NCBI GenBank assembly: GCA_031398625.1
Contig: JANNNQ010000130.1
Coordinates: forward strand, 1 to 20,925
Source: CAIUGU01 sp031398625
Lineage (GTDB): Bacteria > Pseudomonadota > Gammaproteobacteria > Steroidobacterales > Steroidobacteraceae
DNA: 20,925 nt
Direction: 5' to 3'
Under the pieces are notes generated by a model. That model had not been told where the DNA came from. It did not search any database and saw only the letters and a program-made list of their open reading frames with translations. The position numbers and the translations under genes are program-made. This document shows, in pieces, positions 1 through 7,702 of the stretch. The first letter of the stretch is position 1, and each line of letters starts with the position of its first letter.

Positions 1-101
1 ATCGGCGGCGTTTGACAGCTTTGACCATCCGCACATCATGCCAACTTTCTGTCCGTTCTCAATGTGCCTCAGACCCTATGAAAATAGCGCTCACATCGTG
101 A

Positions 102-428
102 TCAGAGCGCTTTTTTTACCCACACCAAATCACGAAGACCCTTGACAATAGAGATCTCGCCCAATCGAGTGGAGTCATCGGTTCTTCTGGTCCGTTTGGC
201 TCACAATGGACTGCGCAAGCTTATGGCGGAACCCGATACGGACCGGAGTACTTGGCATTGCCGAGCGCTTCGGTGTTTCAAGCGACCTTAAGCAGCGGCT
301 CCGTGAGTTACAGCACCCCCGCAATCGCGGGGAGCTTTGGGTATCAATCATACGTGAACGTAGTTGGTAACTCAGTTGTTCAATACGATGTTGGTGTGCG
401 AAGGCATTCATCCTCAGGGTTTCGCTAG
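102..428 (+). pseudogene. Possible 3' fragment of a Gly/Ser-rich protein
   Basis: An open frame runs from just after a TGA at 99-101 to a TAG at 426-428 but contains no ATG, so if real it is the tail of a longer gene or a remnant. From about 162 the translation is rich in Ser, Gly, Tyr and Val (for example SSGPFGSQWTAQAYGG), like the end of a surface or repeat protein, but I recognise no family. The upstream 100 bases hold another partial open frame (2-145) with no recognisable product. The stop overlaps that of the convergent minus-strand gene: CTAG at 425-428 supplies both stops. Base composition is lower in GC than the main part of the window. Coding status is uncertain. Confidence 0.3.
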
Positions 429-1030
429 TCGTTGTCCTTGCCAATGATGTCTCTGGCGGCCTGCCCAAAGGCCGCCAAACTGGCGGCATAGCTGAACGAC
501 ATGGTGGCAGGAAAGTAGGAATTGGCGACCGCACAACCCGCGCCGAAGATGATCGAGGTAATTCCTTGAGCGATTTCGCGTTTGCGCTTCTTCTTCGGAA
601 TGCGAGGTTGAATTTGTCTGGCCGAGTCGATGCCGGTCGTTACGCGCTGATGGAGTTCATCGATTCGGCCTACGAGTTCCTTCGGCGATGTGAATTCAGG
701 GCGTGAAGGCGGATTCGACCGGAACGATTTCCTGACTTGCCGCCAATTGATCCCAAAGTACCGTGAAAGTTTGAGTTCAAAATCGAGTTCGTTCTGGTGC
801 AGATCGAAATTCAAGTTCGCGGCCGTTGGGCTGCTCAATACCTCCGCGATCCTCTTTGTGACGGCAGGGTTGGTCAGCGCGACACGAAGGCGAAGATGTG
901 CGGCGTCGAACTCGGCCCGTGCGGCGGCAGGCGTGGGATCTCCTCTCGCAAAACTCTCGAAGGCCTTTTGGTAGTCGGCCAAGGCCTCGTAGGCGACACG
1001 AGTTTCAGCATCCCAATTGTGACGTTCCAT
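425..1030 (-). CDS. Hypothetical protein with C-terminal hydrophobic segment
   Basis: A 201-residue protein that I do not recognise. The N-terminal two thirds are charged and look mostly helical. At about residues 145-151 there is a strongly basic stretch (PKKKRKR), followed by about 45 mostly non-polar residues (from ITSIIFGAG to the C-terminus) that could form one or two membrane helices, with the basic cluster on the cytoplasmic side. The ATG at 1028-1030 is not preceded by a clear Shine-Dalgarno sequence. The gene stands alone, convergent with the fragment at 102-428, and shares the CTAG stop tetranucleotide with it. The organised hydrophobicity pattern favours a real gene, but nothing in the neighbourhood suggests a role. 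Confidence 0.6.
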   Translation of the reverse strand: MERHNWDAETRVAYEALADYQKAFESFARGDPTPAAARAEFDAAHLRLRVALTNPAVTKRIAEVLSSPTAANLNFDLHQNELDFELKLSRYFGINWRQVRKSFRSNPPSRPEFTSPKELVGRIDELHQRVTTGIDSARQIQPRIPKKKRKREIAQGITSIIFGAGCAVANSYFPATMSFSYAASLAAFGQAARDIIGKDND

Positions 1031-1661
1031 GAGCTTGGTTCTTGTAGACGAAAAATCCAGGAAAATTCTCTCAAGGATAGCAGAGCGTTGGGCGCCACCG
1101 CCTGTTTGTCGATTGTTTCAACTGTGGGTGGTTGGCTGAATGACGCTAGTGGTGCGCAGGCTCTTGCAATGGACTTGACCCGCTTCCATGGATGGGTAGT
1201 CGTCTGATAATCCCCCCCCGTAGAACAGCTGAGGCCAGAAGCGGAATTTTCTCTCTTGGTGCCGGGCAAGGAAACCGGGATAGCTCGGTGAGCGCTTCAT
1301 GGCAGGTTTGCCCTATGGGGAAATGGAGTTGACTCCTCGCCTATCGATCCCCGAACCCGCTCCCGGCACGGTAGCCGCGTCCCGTTCAAGAGGGGACGGA
1401 TCTCTTCTCCCTTTAACAGGCGCTCGACCAGCGGGCTGAATGGTGCCGGGCGCCACAGAATCCGATACAGACGCTAAGATGCTGCTCTGATCATCTGCTC
1501 CTACATCCCGGCAAAATCGAAATGCCACAGTCACCCACTCTGCTGACAAGCGAGTGACGTTCGTGCTCCAGTCTATTCACTTCCTTCCGCCTTGCTGGCC
1601 CGTCACGACAGTGTCACCCAAAGGTCATGGTACACCTTCAATAATTCCGAGGCGGTAAGTT
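1031..1661. other. Intergenic region, no supported gene
   Basis: About 630 bases without a convincing gene. Open frames here (for example minus strand 1313-1549) have no recognisable features. Small structure is visible: an 8-base inverted repeat (CCCGGCAC at 1362-1369, GTGCCGGG at 1443-1450) encloses a 6-bp hairpin (CGTCCC/GGGACG, 1378-1398). TGGTGCCGGGC also occurs as a direct repeat near 1257-1267 and 1441-1451. Just upstream of the next gene, AATAAT at 1640-1645 resembles a -10 box, but no good -35 accompanies it. A structured RNA is possible but unsupported. Confidence 0.5.
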
Positions 1662-2474
1662 ATGCAAGCGCTTTCGATCGGTCTCAAACCACTGAGCATC
1701 AACGTTATGAGTGTCAAGTCGATTGTGGTTGGCGCCGGATTCGCCTGCTTTCTGGTTGCCGATCCGGCTTCTGCCGATGTCGTGTACTACTCCAGTGATG
1801 CCGATTTCATTGCGAACGCCGATTTCGCGAAGGTCGGGGGCGCAAACGTCAAGCGTGGCAACCTGGGCGCGAACGGTGACTGGGAGTATGCCGTTGTCGA
1901 TCCCAATGACACCCCCTACCAACAGGGACAGTTGGCGTGGCCGACATTGGCGGGATACGCTGCAGGCACGGACCTGGTCGCCAACTCTCAGTTTTCCTAC
2001 ACCTTCTCGGCAGCAGGAGTGCAAACGCTGGCGTTGCGCGACATCAACGGCAACTCTGTAGGTAACGTCTCAACGGTGACTGGCACCGTTACGTTGCCGC
2101 CCATTGGCAGCATCAATACCTTGGCTGTCCGCGCCCGCGCTGACTCCAGTGATTACGCAGTGGTCGGCCCCGGTGGTACCGCGGCGGGCTTTCGCGTCAA
2201 CTTCACCTCAGGCGGCTTCTTCGACATGTTGCGGGTGGTGGGCGACAGCAATGCCGAGTACGCGGTCCTAATTGACGATCGTCTCGCGGGCGGGTTCTGG
2301 ATTACCGACGACGCGACATTTCTGGACACGGGTGCGAACGGCAGCGGCGCAGTGCCGATGTGGCAGTTCAAGGTCGGTGTAACCCCTGTCCCGCTTCCGG
2401 CTGCCGCTTGGCTGCTGCTGTCCGGCATCGGTGCACTCGGCGCGATCGCAAGGCGCCATCGCAGCTCACTCTGA
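1662..2474 (+). CDS. VPLPA-CTERM (PEP-CTERM family) sorting-domain protein
   Basis: This is a 270-residue exported protein. Its C-terminus (PVPLPAAAWLLLSGIGAL, then AIARRHR) is the tripartite exosortase signal: VPLPA motif, transmembrane helix, basic tail. Proteins with this signal are exported by Sec and processed by an exosortase, usually in organisms making exopolysaccharide. The N-terminus has a signal peptide (hydrophobic VVGAGFACFLV, cleavage expected after ADPASA). Two starts are possible. ATG 1662 has GAGG about nine bases upstream but adds a 15-residue leader. ATG 1707 gives a compact signal peptide but a weak ribosome site, and a -10-like AATAAT at 1640 would suit it better. The middle is Gly/Ala/Asn-rich and beta-like, without a recognised domain. 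No exosortase or polysaccharide gene lies in the window, so the sorting machinery must be elsewhere. Confidence 0.85.
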   Translation: MQALSIGLKPLSINVMSVKSIVVGAGFACFLVADPASADVVYYSSDADFIANADFAKVGGANVKRGNLGANGDWEYAVVDPNDTPYQQGQLAWPTLAGYAAGTDLVANSQFSYTFSAAGVQTLALRDINGNSVGNVSTVTGTVTLPPIGSINTLAVRARADSSDYAVVGPGGTAAGFRVNFTSGGFFDMLRVVGDSNAEYAVLIDDRLAGGFWITDDATFLDTGANGSGAVPMWQFKVGVTPVPLPAAAWLLLSGIGALGAIARRHRSSL

Positions 2475-2673
2475 GCCGATCGGTGCCAGTGTCAGGTAAT
2501 TCGGTACTTGCATTATAAAGGGATGAAAGGTTCCGGTCCTTCGCACAGCAACTGATCTGTTATTGAAGCCGTCCCCCATCTCCGATTGATAACCGGTTTA
2601 CCGAACACCGGCACCCAATCTCAAGTCCGTCGGCGGCGCCTTTCGCGCTTCGGCTCATCGAAAGGAGTCCAAA

Positions 2674-3729
2674 ATGGGCAAACTTACGATCGACGGCACC
2701 CTCGATGTCAGCCAGTTCTGGCCGACAGGAGAGTCGGATGCAGATACCACGAAGCTCATCGTGGACGTAACGCTGGCGAGCCACCCTGTTCACTACCAGC
2801 CGTTTCCAAACTCGCCCGCTCTGCCAACAACGGTCTATGACGCGGCGTATGTGAAACTGTTTGGCGCCCGTCAACCGGTCATCAAGAACGGCAAGCTCAC
2901 TGTGCGGCTGCAGGGGATAGATGCTCCCGAACTCCATGTCCAGCCGGGGTCCCTCAGCAAGACGAAATGGAAGGGCAAGGCGCTCGGCAGCCTGAAGGGG
3001 TTGAAGCGTCCCAATGGCCGATCCCTCGTCAGCAAGTACCGACAGCCCCAGGCCGAGACGGCGACTGTTCGCCTGGCGACGTTTCTCGCGCAGCGCGCCG
3101 GCAATGCGCCATTGCCAGTCCGTTTCGTCTCGGACCTCGATCATGAACAGGGTCCCGGCGCGGCCATCGACAAATACGGCAGATTTGTCGGCAACATCAT
3201 GGTGGATCCTGGAACACCGTCGGAGGTCGACATCAATCTGTGGATCCTGGAGCAGGGGCTCGCACTCGTCGCTCTCTATAACTCCATGCACCGCTCTGAG
3301 GTTGACGCCTGCGTCAGCGCCTATGCCCGTGGTGCCAATGCGCCAAGAGGCATCGCGCGCTTCGTGTCCAAATCCATCACGACCTTCGATCCCGATCTGC
3401 TCTATCGCAAGAAGGGATCACCGATTGCAGGCGAGGCGCAGGCCAGATTCATCCACCCGAAGCTGTATCGGCGCCAGTGCACCTGGTGGGCGTACAAGGC
3501 GGCAAAGAAGTTCACGAGCGGCTTCGATACCTTTCTCGCCTTGTCGAAAGATGACACGTTCTTCGAGACCGCGGAGTTTCTCAACAGCGGGCCGCTTTCG
3601 GCGATTCAGATTCCGCTGAAGGAGATGGTGACGGGCGGCAAGGTGGTGTGGTCGGCCGACGAAGTCGTCTTCAAGGAAGGCTCTTCCAGCCTCTACGGGC
3701 CTGACGGCGCGAAACTCGACAGCTGGTAA
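2674..3729 (+). CDS. Thermonuclease-like (SNase fold) protein with unknown C-terminal region
   Basis: A 351-residue protein with a strong ribosome site (AAAGGAG, about eight bases before ATG). Residues about 70-235 match the staphylococcal nuclease family: VRLQGIDAPEL (R78, D83, E86) and DKYGR (R170) correspond to the catalytic Arg-Glu-Arg and metal-binding Asp, and ILEQGLALV resembles the closing helix of the fold. A phosphodiesterase acting on DNA or RNA is the family expectation. Unlike many bacterial homologues it has no signal peptide, and it is about twice the usual length. Residues 1-70 and about 240-351 are unrecognised; the latter contain RRQCTWWAY (C269), faintly like the start of a CHAP domain but with no later histidine. 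It is monocistronic by spacing. TATAAA at 2514-2519 could be a -10 box with a poor -35. Confidence 0.8.
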   Translation: MGKLTIDGTLDVSQFWPTGESDADTTKLIVDVTLASHPVHYQPFPNSPALPTTVYDAAYVKLFGARQPVIKNGKLTVRLQGIDAPELHVQPGSLSKTKWKGKALGSLKGLKRPNGRSLVSKYRQPQAETATVRLATFLAQRAGNAPLPVRFVSDLDHEQGPGAAIDKYGRFVGNIMVDPGTPSEVDINLWILEQGLALVALYNSMHRSEVDACVSAYARGANAPRGIARFVSKSITTFDPDLLYRKKGSPIAGEAQARFIHPKLYRRQCTWWAYKAAKKFTSGFDTFLALSKDDTFFETAEFLNSGPLSAIQIPLKEMVTGGKVVWSADEVVFKEGSSSLYGPDGAKLDSW

Positions 3730-4113
3730 GGGGGAGATCGGTGCCGGATTTGCCAAACGGGCCATTCCAAGCTCGGTTTGAAGATGTAACGATCAACAGA
3801 TGTCTCGCTGCCATGCCCCGGCTCTCCAAGTCGCATCGCGACAAGACGCGCGGACATGGCTGCTCTCGCCCAAATGGCAGGAATGGAAAGTCCGGCACCG
3901 CAGCATGCGGTTTCCCGCGCTCCCTTCGTCATCACTGGTCTGGCCACTGCAACTTGCGGCGCGCTATGATCGTGCGCCCTTGGTTCCTGCTGCCGGCCCT
4001 GCATTAGCAGCGCGCTGGCAGCATGGGCCAGGCAAGAACGGGTGCAGCGCAGCAAGAAACTTGCGTGCACGGTCGATGTCGGATTCGAACTAGAAGCAAT
4101 AGGGGATATCACG
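3730..4113. other. Intergenic region, no supported gene
   Basis: About 385 bases between the nuclease-like gene and the lipoprotein MBL gene. Several frames are open here, including a minus-strand frame that continues through the whole gap, but none has a recognisable motif and the long one also runs antisense to the neighbouring gene. The plus-strand frame that joins the next gene from 4042 adds 24 residues in front of a clear lipoprotein signal and is therefore leader sequence, not protein. I see no clear terminator or promoter. Confidence 0.45.
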
Positions 4114-5583
4114 ATGAAGTTCACACGCTGGGCCGGAGTGGTGGGGCTTGCGATGTTTGCCGTTGCCTGTTCGCAGACGCCGCCTGAAACGCGGCTCGTC
4201 CAGCAGGCCGCAGAAGCGCTGGGCGGAGCAGAGCGGATCCAGGCAGCGAAGACCCTCGTCATCGAAGGCGAAGGCATCGCCGGCAACATCGGCCAGAACG
4301 TGGGGCCCGACGACGAACTGCAGAACTGGACGGTCACCGAGTACAAGCGCAGCGTCGATATCGGCAACGGCCGCTGGAGCATGCAGCAAGTGCGCACGCC
4401 GACGTTCCCCTATGCACCCGGCCCCAACCAGCGGCAAAACCAGGGTCTCGACGGCGATGTGGCCTACAACGTCGGGGGACCGCAGAACGCTGCGACCCGC
4501 GCCTCGGCGATGGTGGCCCGCGATCGCCGTCTTGAAGCCCTGCATCATCCGTTGACGGCGGTGCGCGCCGCCCTCGACCCGACATCGCAGGTCGGCAATT
4601 TCCGCGACCAGGGCCTCACCAATTCCGTGGATGTCACCACGGCCAAGGGCGACACGTTCACATTGACGATTGATTTCAGTTCCGGCCTGCCAGCCAGCGT
4701 GACGTCGACGGCATACCACGCGAACCTCGGTGACGTCGCCATCCAGACTACCTTTGGGGACTACGCGGACGCCGGTGGCCTGAACCTGCCGAAGCGGTTG
4801 ACCACGAGGCTCGATCAGTTCACCCAGCTCGACCTGACTGTGGCTAGCAACTCGGTTGATGCCGATGTAGGCGACCTGGCGGCAGCCGCTGAAGTGGCCT
4901 CTGCTGCCGAACCGCCGACGCTGCCCGTTTACGAGATCACTCCGCAGCAGGTTGCCGATGGCATCTGGCTGCTGCCAGGCAGCCACAACAGCGTGGTATT
5001 CGAGTTCGCGGACCACCTGACCCTGCTCGAAGTGCCGCTGAACGAAAGCCGTGCGCTGGCCGTGATTGCCGCTGCCCGGGCGCTGGTTCCCGCCAAGCCG
5101 CTGACCCACGTGATCATCACGCACCATCACTTCGATCACTCGGGCGGCCTGCGTGCAGCCATCGCCAACGACCTGACGATCATCGCGGACCGGAGCATGG
5201 AGGAGTTCATCGATGCGATGTCGGAGCGTCCGCACACCCTCGTGCAGGACGAGCTCGCCAAGAGCCCGAAGGCCGCGAAGATCGATTCGGTCGAGGACCA
5301 GATGATGCTGAAGGACGATTCGATGGAGGTCCGCCTCTATCACGTCAAGAACAGCGCCCATGCCGCATCGCTGCTGATGGCGTTCGTCCCGAGCGAGGGC
5401 CTGCTGATCCAGGGCGACCTGTATGGCCCCGGCTTCGCGACCTTCCCCGCCTGGGACAACTTCCAGGAAAACATCGCCGAGCGCGAACTGAAAGTGGACC
5501 GGCATCTCCCGATCCACGGCACCGTGCAGACCACCCGGGAAGTTGCCGACACCGTGGCCTCGAAGACCGCAGCAACTACCTGA
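4114..5583 (+). CDS. MBL-fold metallo-hydrolase lipoprotein
   Basis: A 489-residue lipoprotein. The start at 4114 (SD AGGGGAT) was chosen because it opens a type II signal peptide, MKFTRWAGVVGLAMFAVAC, with C19 as the lipidated cysteine. Residues about 25-260 begin LVQQAAEALGGAERIQAAKT and look like the beta-rich, LolA-like N-terminal domain often attached to exported hydrolases (inference by eye). Residues about 270-489 form an MBL domain with intact ligands: THHHFDHSGG (H337, H339, D341, H342), NSAHAAS (His), IQGD (Asp) and PIHG (His). It should bind one or two metal ions and hydrolyse an unknown substrate at the envelope. It lies 171 bases upstream of the A-B-C module and could act with it. 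Its intact site contrasts with the degenerate sites in B and B'. Confidence 0.88.
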   Translation: MKFTRWAGVVGLAMFAVACSQTPPETRLVQQAAEALGGAERIQAAKTLVIEGEGIAGNIGQNVGPDDELQNWTVTEYKRSVDIGNGRWSMQQVRTPTFPYAPGPNQRQNQGLDGDVAYNVGGPQNAATRASAMVARDRRLEALHHPLTAVRAALDPTSQVGNFRDQGLTNSVDVTTAKGDTFTLTIDFSSGLPASVTSTAYHANLGDVAIQTTFGDYADAGGLNLPKRLTTRLDQFTQLDLTVASNSVDADVGDLAAAAEVASAAEPPTLPVYEITPQQVADGIWLLPGSHNSVVFEFADHLTLLEVPLNESRALAVIAAARALVPAKPLTHVIITHHHFDHSGGLRAAIANDLTIIADRSMEEFIDAMSERPHTLVQDELAKSPKAAKIDSVEDQMMLKDDSMEVRLYHVKNSAHAASLLMAFVPSEGLLIQGDLYGPGFATFPAWDNFQENIAERELKVDRHLPIHGTVQTTREVADTVASKTAATT

Positions 5584-5754
5584 ACGGGTGACGGCTCTCT
5601 TTCCCTCGGGAGGGGGGAGTCGTCGAGGACCGCATGGCCGATGTCCGTTTCATACTAGCGGGCGTGGGAGCAGGAACCTAGCCTGCAACGACTACTCAGC
5701 GAGTCCGACACCGTAGGGTCGTCGGGCCGGATGTAAAGGAAGGGGGGATTCAAC

Positions 5755-6681
5755 ATGAAGGCAATCCGTCTGCCTGCTGCCTGCACCCTGCTGCTCGTGG
5801 CGGCATTCGCCGGTTTCATTCCGGCGCAGGCCCAGGAGATCGACTTCACCGGCGAATGGCGGCCGCTGTACCACGAGGATGGTCCCGAGCGCATTCCGGG
5901 TCCGGATCTCGGCGACTACGCGGGCTTTCCGATCAACGATGCGGCGCGCCTGCGGGCCGACAGCTACGACCCGAGCCGCATTTCGGTGGTTGCCGAGAAT
6001 GGTTGCCGGCAGCACAGCGCCGACTACTCCATGCGCGGTCTCGCCAACCTCCGCATCATGCGTGAGCTGGACCCGATCACGCAGGAAGCCGTCGCGTTCC
6101 ACACGCGCATCGGTTTCCACACGATGGATCGCACCGTCTGGCTCGATGGCCGTCCGCATCCGCCAGCGCAGGCTCCGCACACGTGGCAGGGCTTCTCGAC
6201 CGGTTCCTGGTCCGGCAACCAGCTGACGATCCGGACGACGCATCTCAAGGAAAACTATCACCGCCGCAACGGCCTCGCCTCCGGCCCCGACCGCACGTTT
6301 ACCGAACGGTGGATACGACATGGCGACATCCTCACCGTGGTGACAATCGTCGAGGATCCTGCTTTCTTCACGGAACGGCTCGTGCGCAGCCAGAACTGGA
6401 TACTCGATCCCGGCCAGCGCGTCGCAGCCAACCCGTGTGAGTACGGCGGTGAAGTCCCGGCCGAAGTGGGCGCCGTGCCGAGCTACCTCCCCGGGCAGAA
6501 TCCTTTCCTGACCGAGTGGGCCGATCGCTACGGATTGCCGCGCAGGGCAGCGCGTGGCGGTGCCGAGACGATGTATCCGGAGTTCCGGCTGACCATGGGC
6601 AAGGCGGAGACAGCGCCTGAAAAATGCACGCTGTACTGCAGGTGCATGAACGATGGTGCGGTGTGTCCCGATGGGCCTTAA
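5755..6681 (+). CDS. Exported protein of unknown function, module protein A
   Basis: A 308-residue protein with a Sec signal peptide (hydrophobic TLLLVAAFAGFI, cleavage expected after AQA at residue 26). The start has a strong SD (GGAAGGGGGG). No known domain is recognised. Visible landmarks are DFTGEW (30-35), YHED, GDYAGFPINDAARLRADS, a cysteine in NGCRQHSADY, WLDGRPHPP, QGFSTGSW, TTHLKENYHRRNG, and WIRHGDILTVVTIVEDP, then NPCEYGG and RGGAETMYPEF. The same landmarks occur in A' at 8514, and weaker versions in C and C'. An unusual feature absent from A' is a Cys-rich tail, KCTLYCRCMNDGAVC. It is the first gene of the duplicated module, followed by an MBL-fold gene 16 bases downstream. Periplasmic location is inferred from the signal peptide. 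Confidence 0.85.
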   Translation: MKAIRLPAACTLLLVAAFAGFIPAQAQEIDFTGEWRPLYHEDGPERIPGPDLGDYAGFPINDAARLRADSYDPSRISVVAENGCRQHSADYSMRGLANLRIMRELDPITQEAVAFHTRIGFHTMDRTVWLDGRPHPPAQAPHTWQGFSTGSWSGNQLTIRTTHLKENYHRRNGLASGPDRTFTERWIRHGDILTVVTIVEDPAFFTERLVRSQNWILDPGQRVAANPCEYGGEVPAEVGAVPSYLPGQNPFLTEWADRYGLPRRAARGGAETMYPEFRLTMGKAETAPEKCTLYCRCMNDGAVCPDGP

Positions 6682-6697
6682 CAGGGAGCTTAGGGTG

Positions 6698-7702
6698 ATG
6701 CAAGCAAGAAACACTGGCCAGGCAATTCGGTTCGCGCTGCTCTTCGCGCTGGGCTCGGCCGCGTTGCTCACGGCGCCGCAGGCGCCTGCCGGAGCGCCGG
6801 TCGACCTGCAGCTCCTGCCGGTGCAGGGCAACGTCTACCTGATCACGGGGCTCGATGTGAACGTGACCGTGCAGGTCGGCGATCAAGGCGTACTGCTGGT
6901 CGATACGCCGCCCGCGGCGCTCGTGCCACAGGTTGCCGAAATGCTGCGTCCCCTGAGTCGCCGTCCCATCCGTTACGTGATCAACACGCACGCGGATGCA
7001 GCGCATATCGGGGGCGACGAAGCGATTCTCCAGCTCGGTTCGACTCCTGCAGCACTCGCCAACATGCGCCGCATGGGCATCGCAGCAGGCGGCACCGGTG
7101 GCGGAGGGCTCATGATTCTCGGCCATGAGAACGTACTGAACCGGATCACCGACAGGACGCAGCCGGCAATTCCTGGCGCCACGATCACGTCGGAGTACTA
7201 CCAGCCTTCAAAGGACTTCTTCGTGAATGGTGACGCGGTGGTGGTCTACCACGCCCCCAATGCCCACACCGACGGTGACAGCATCGTCTACTTCCGCCGC
7301 GCCGACGTGATCAGCACGGGGGACCTGTTCACGCCGGGACGCTTCCCCGAGATTGACCTCGAGCGCGGCGGCAGCATCCAGGGGCTGATCAACGCGGTCA
7401 ACCACATCATTCAGCTGACCGTGCCAGCCGCATACCAGGAGCGCGGCACGTACGTCGTTCCCGGCCACGGCCGGTTGTGTGACGAGGCGGATGTGGTCGA
7501 GTTCCGCGAGATGATCACCATCGTCCGCGATCGCGTGCAGGACCTGATCAGGCAGGGCAAGACGCTTGCCGAGGTGCAGGCGGCCAGGCCCACGCTCGAC
7601 TACGACACCACCTATGGCGGACCCCGCGGCGGACCGACGGCGGAAGCCTTTGTGGCTACCGTCTTCCAGAGCCTCAAGTCACCTCCGCAGGGAGCTGAAT
7701 GA
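6698..7702 (+). CDS. Exported MBL-fold protein with degenerate metal site, module protein B
   Basis: A 334-residue protein starting at 6698 (SD TTAGGG) with a Sec signal peptide (IRFALLFALGSAALLT, cleavage near QAPAGA). The open frame extends upstream to 6653, but that would bury the signal. The MBL fold is recognisable from NVYLITG, VLLVDTPP, YVINTHADAAHIGG, NAHTDGDSIVYF (H190), STGDLF (D209) and VPGHGRL (H257), a layout like the SoxH or quinoprotein-relay metallohydrolase group. The key HxHxDH motif reads HADAAH (98-103), so one His and the Asp of the first site are replaced. Remaining ligands could hold one metal in an unusual way, or the protein may have lost hydrolase activity. Its stop overlaps the start of C, suggesting translational coupling. 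Confidence 0.88.
   Translation: MQARNTGQAIRFALLFALGSAALLTAPQAPAGAPVDLQLLPVQGNVYLITGLDVNVTVQVGDQGVLLVDTPPAALVPQVAEMLRPLSRRPIRYVINTHADAAHIGGDEAILQLGSTPAALANMRRMGIAAGGTGGGGLMILGHENVLNRITDRTQPAIPGATITSEYYQPSKDFFVNGDAVVVYHAPNAHTDGDSIVYFRRADVISTGDLFTPGRFPEIDLERGGSIQGLINAVNHIIQLTVPAAYQERGTYVVPGHGRLCDEADVVEFREMITIVRDRVQDLIRQGKTLAEVQAARPTLDYDTTYGGPRGGPTAEAFVATVFQSLKSPPQGAE

Noticed and set aside
1257..1451. Possible structured RNA or tRNA-like fold (TTCAAGA loop and repeated TGGTGCCGGGC)
   Set aside because: The hairpin at 1378-1398 has a nine-base loop and no acceptor or anticodon arms pair around it, so a tRNA is not supported.
1616..1660. Sigma-54 promoter before the PEP-CTERM-type gene
   Set aside because: TGGTACA fits a -24 element, but the base pattern at the expected -12 position (CAATA instead of TTGC) does not.
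3780..4090. Candidate minus-strand gene in the gap before the lipoprotein gene
   Set aside because: The open frame has no recognisable protein features and continues into antisense of the neighbouring gene; other frames are open as well.
4090..5517. Long open frame on the minus strand opposite the lipoprotein MBL gene
   Set aside because: It mirrors the codon pattern of the real gene in GC-rich DNA and contains no recognisable motif; similar shadows oppose most genes here.
5596..5620. Terminator-like hairpin CCCTC-GG-GAGGG after the lipoprotein gene
   Set aside because: The loop has only two bases and there is no T-tract, so it is not a convincing intrinsic terminator.
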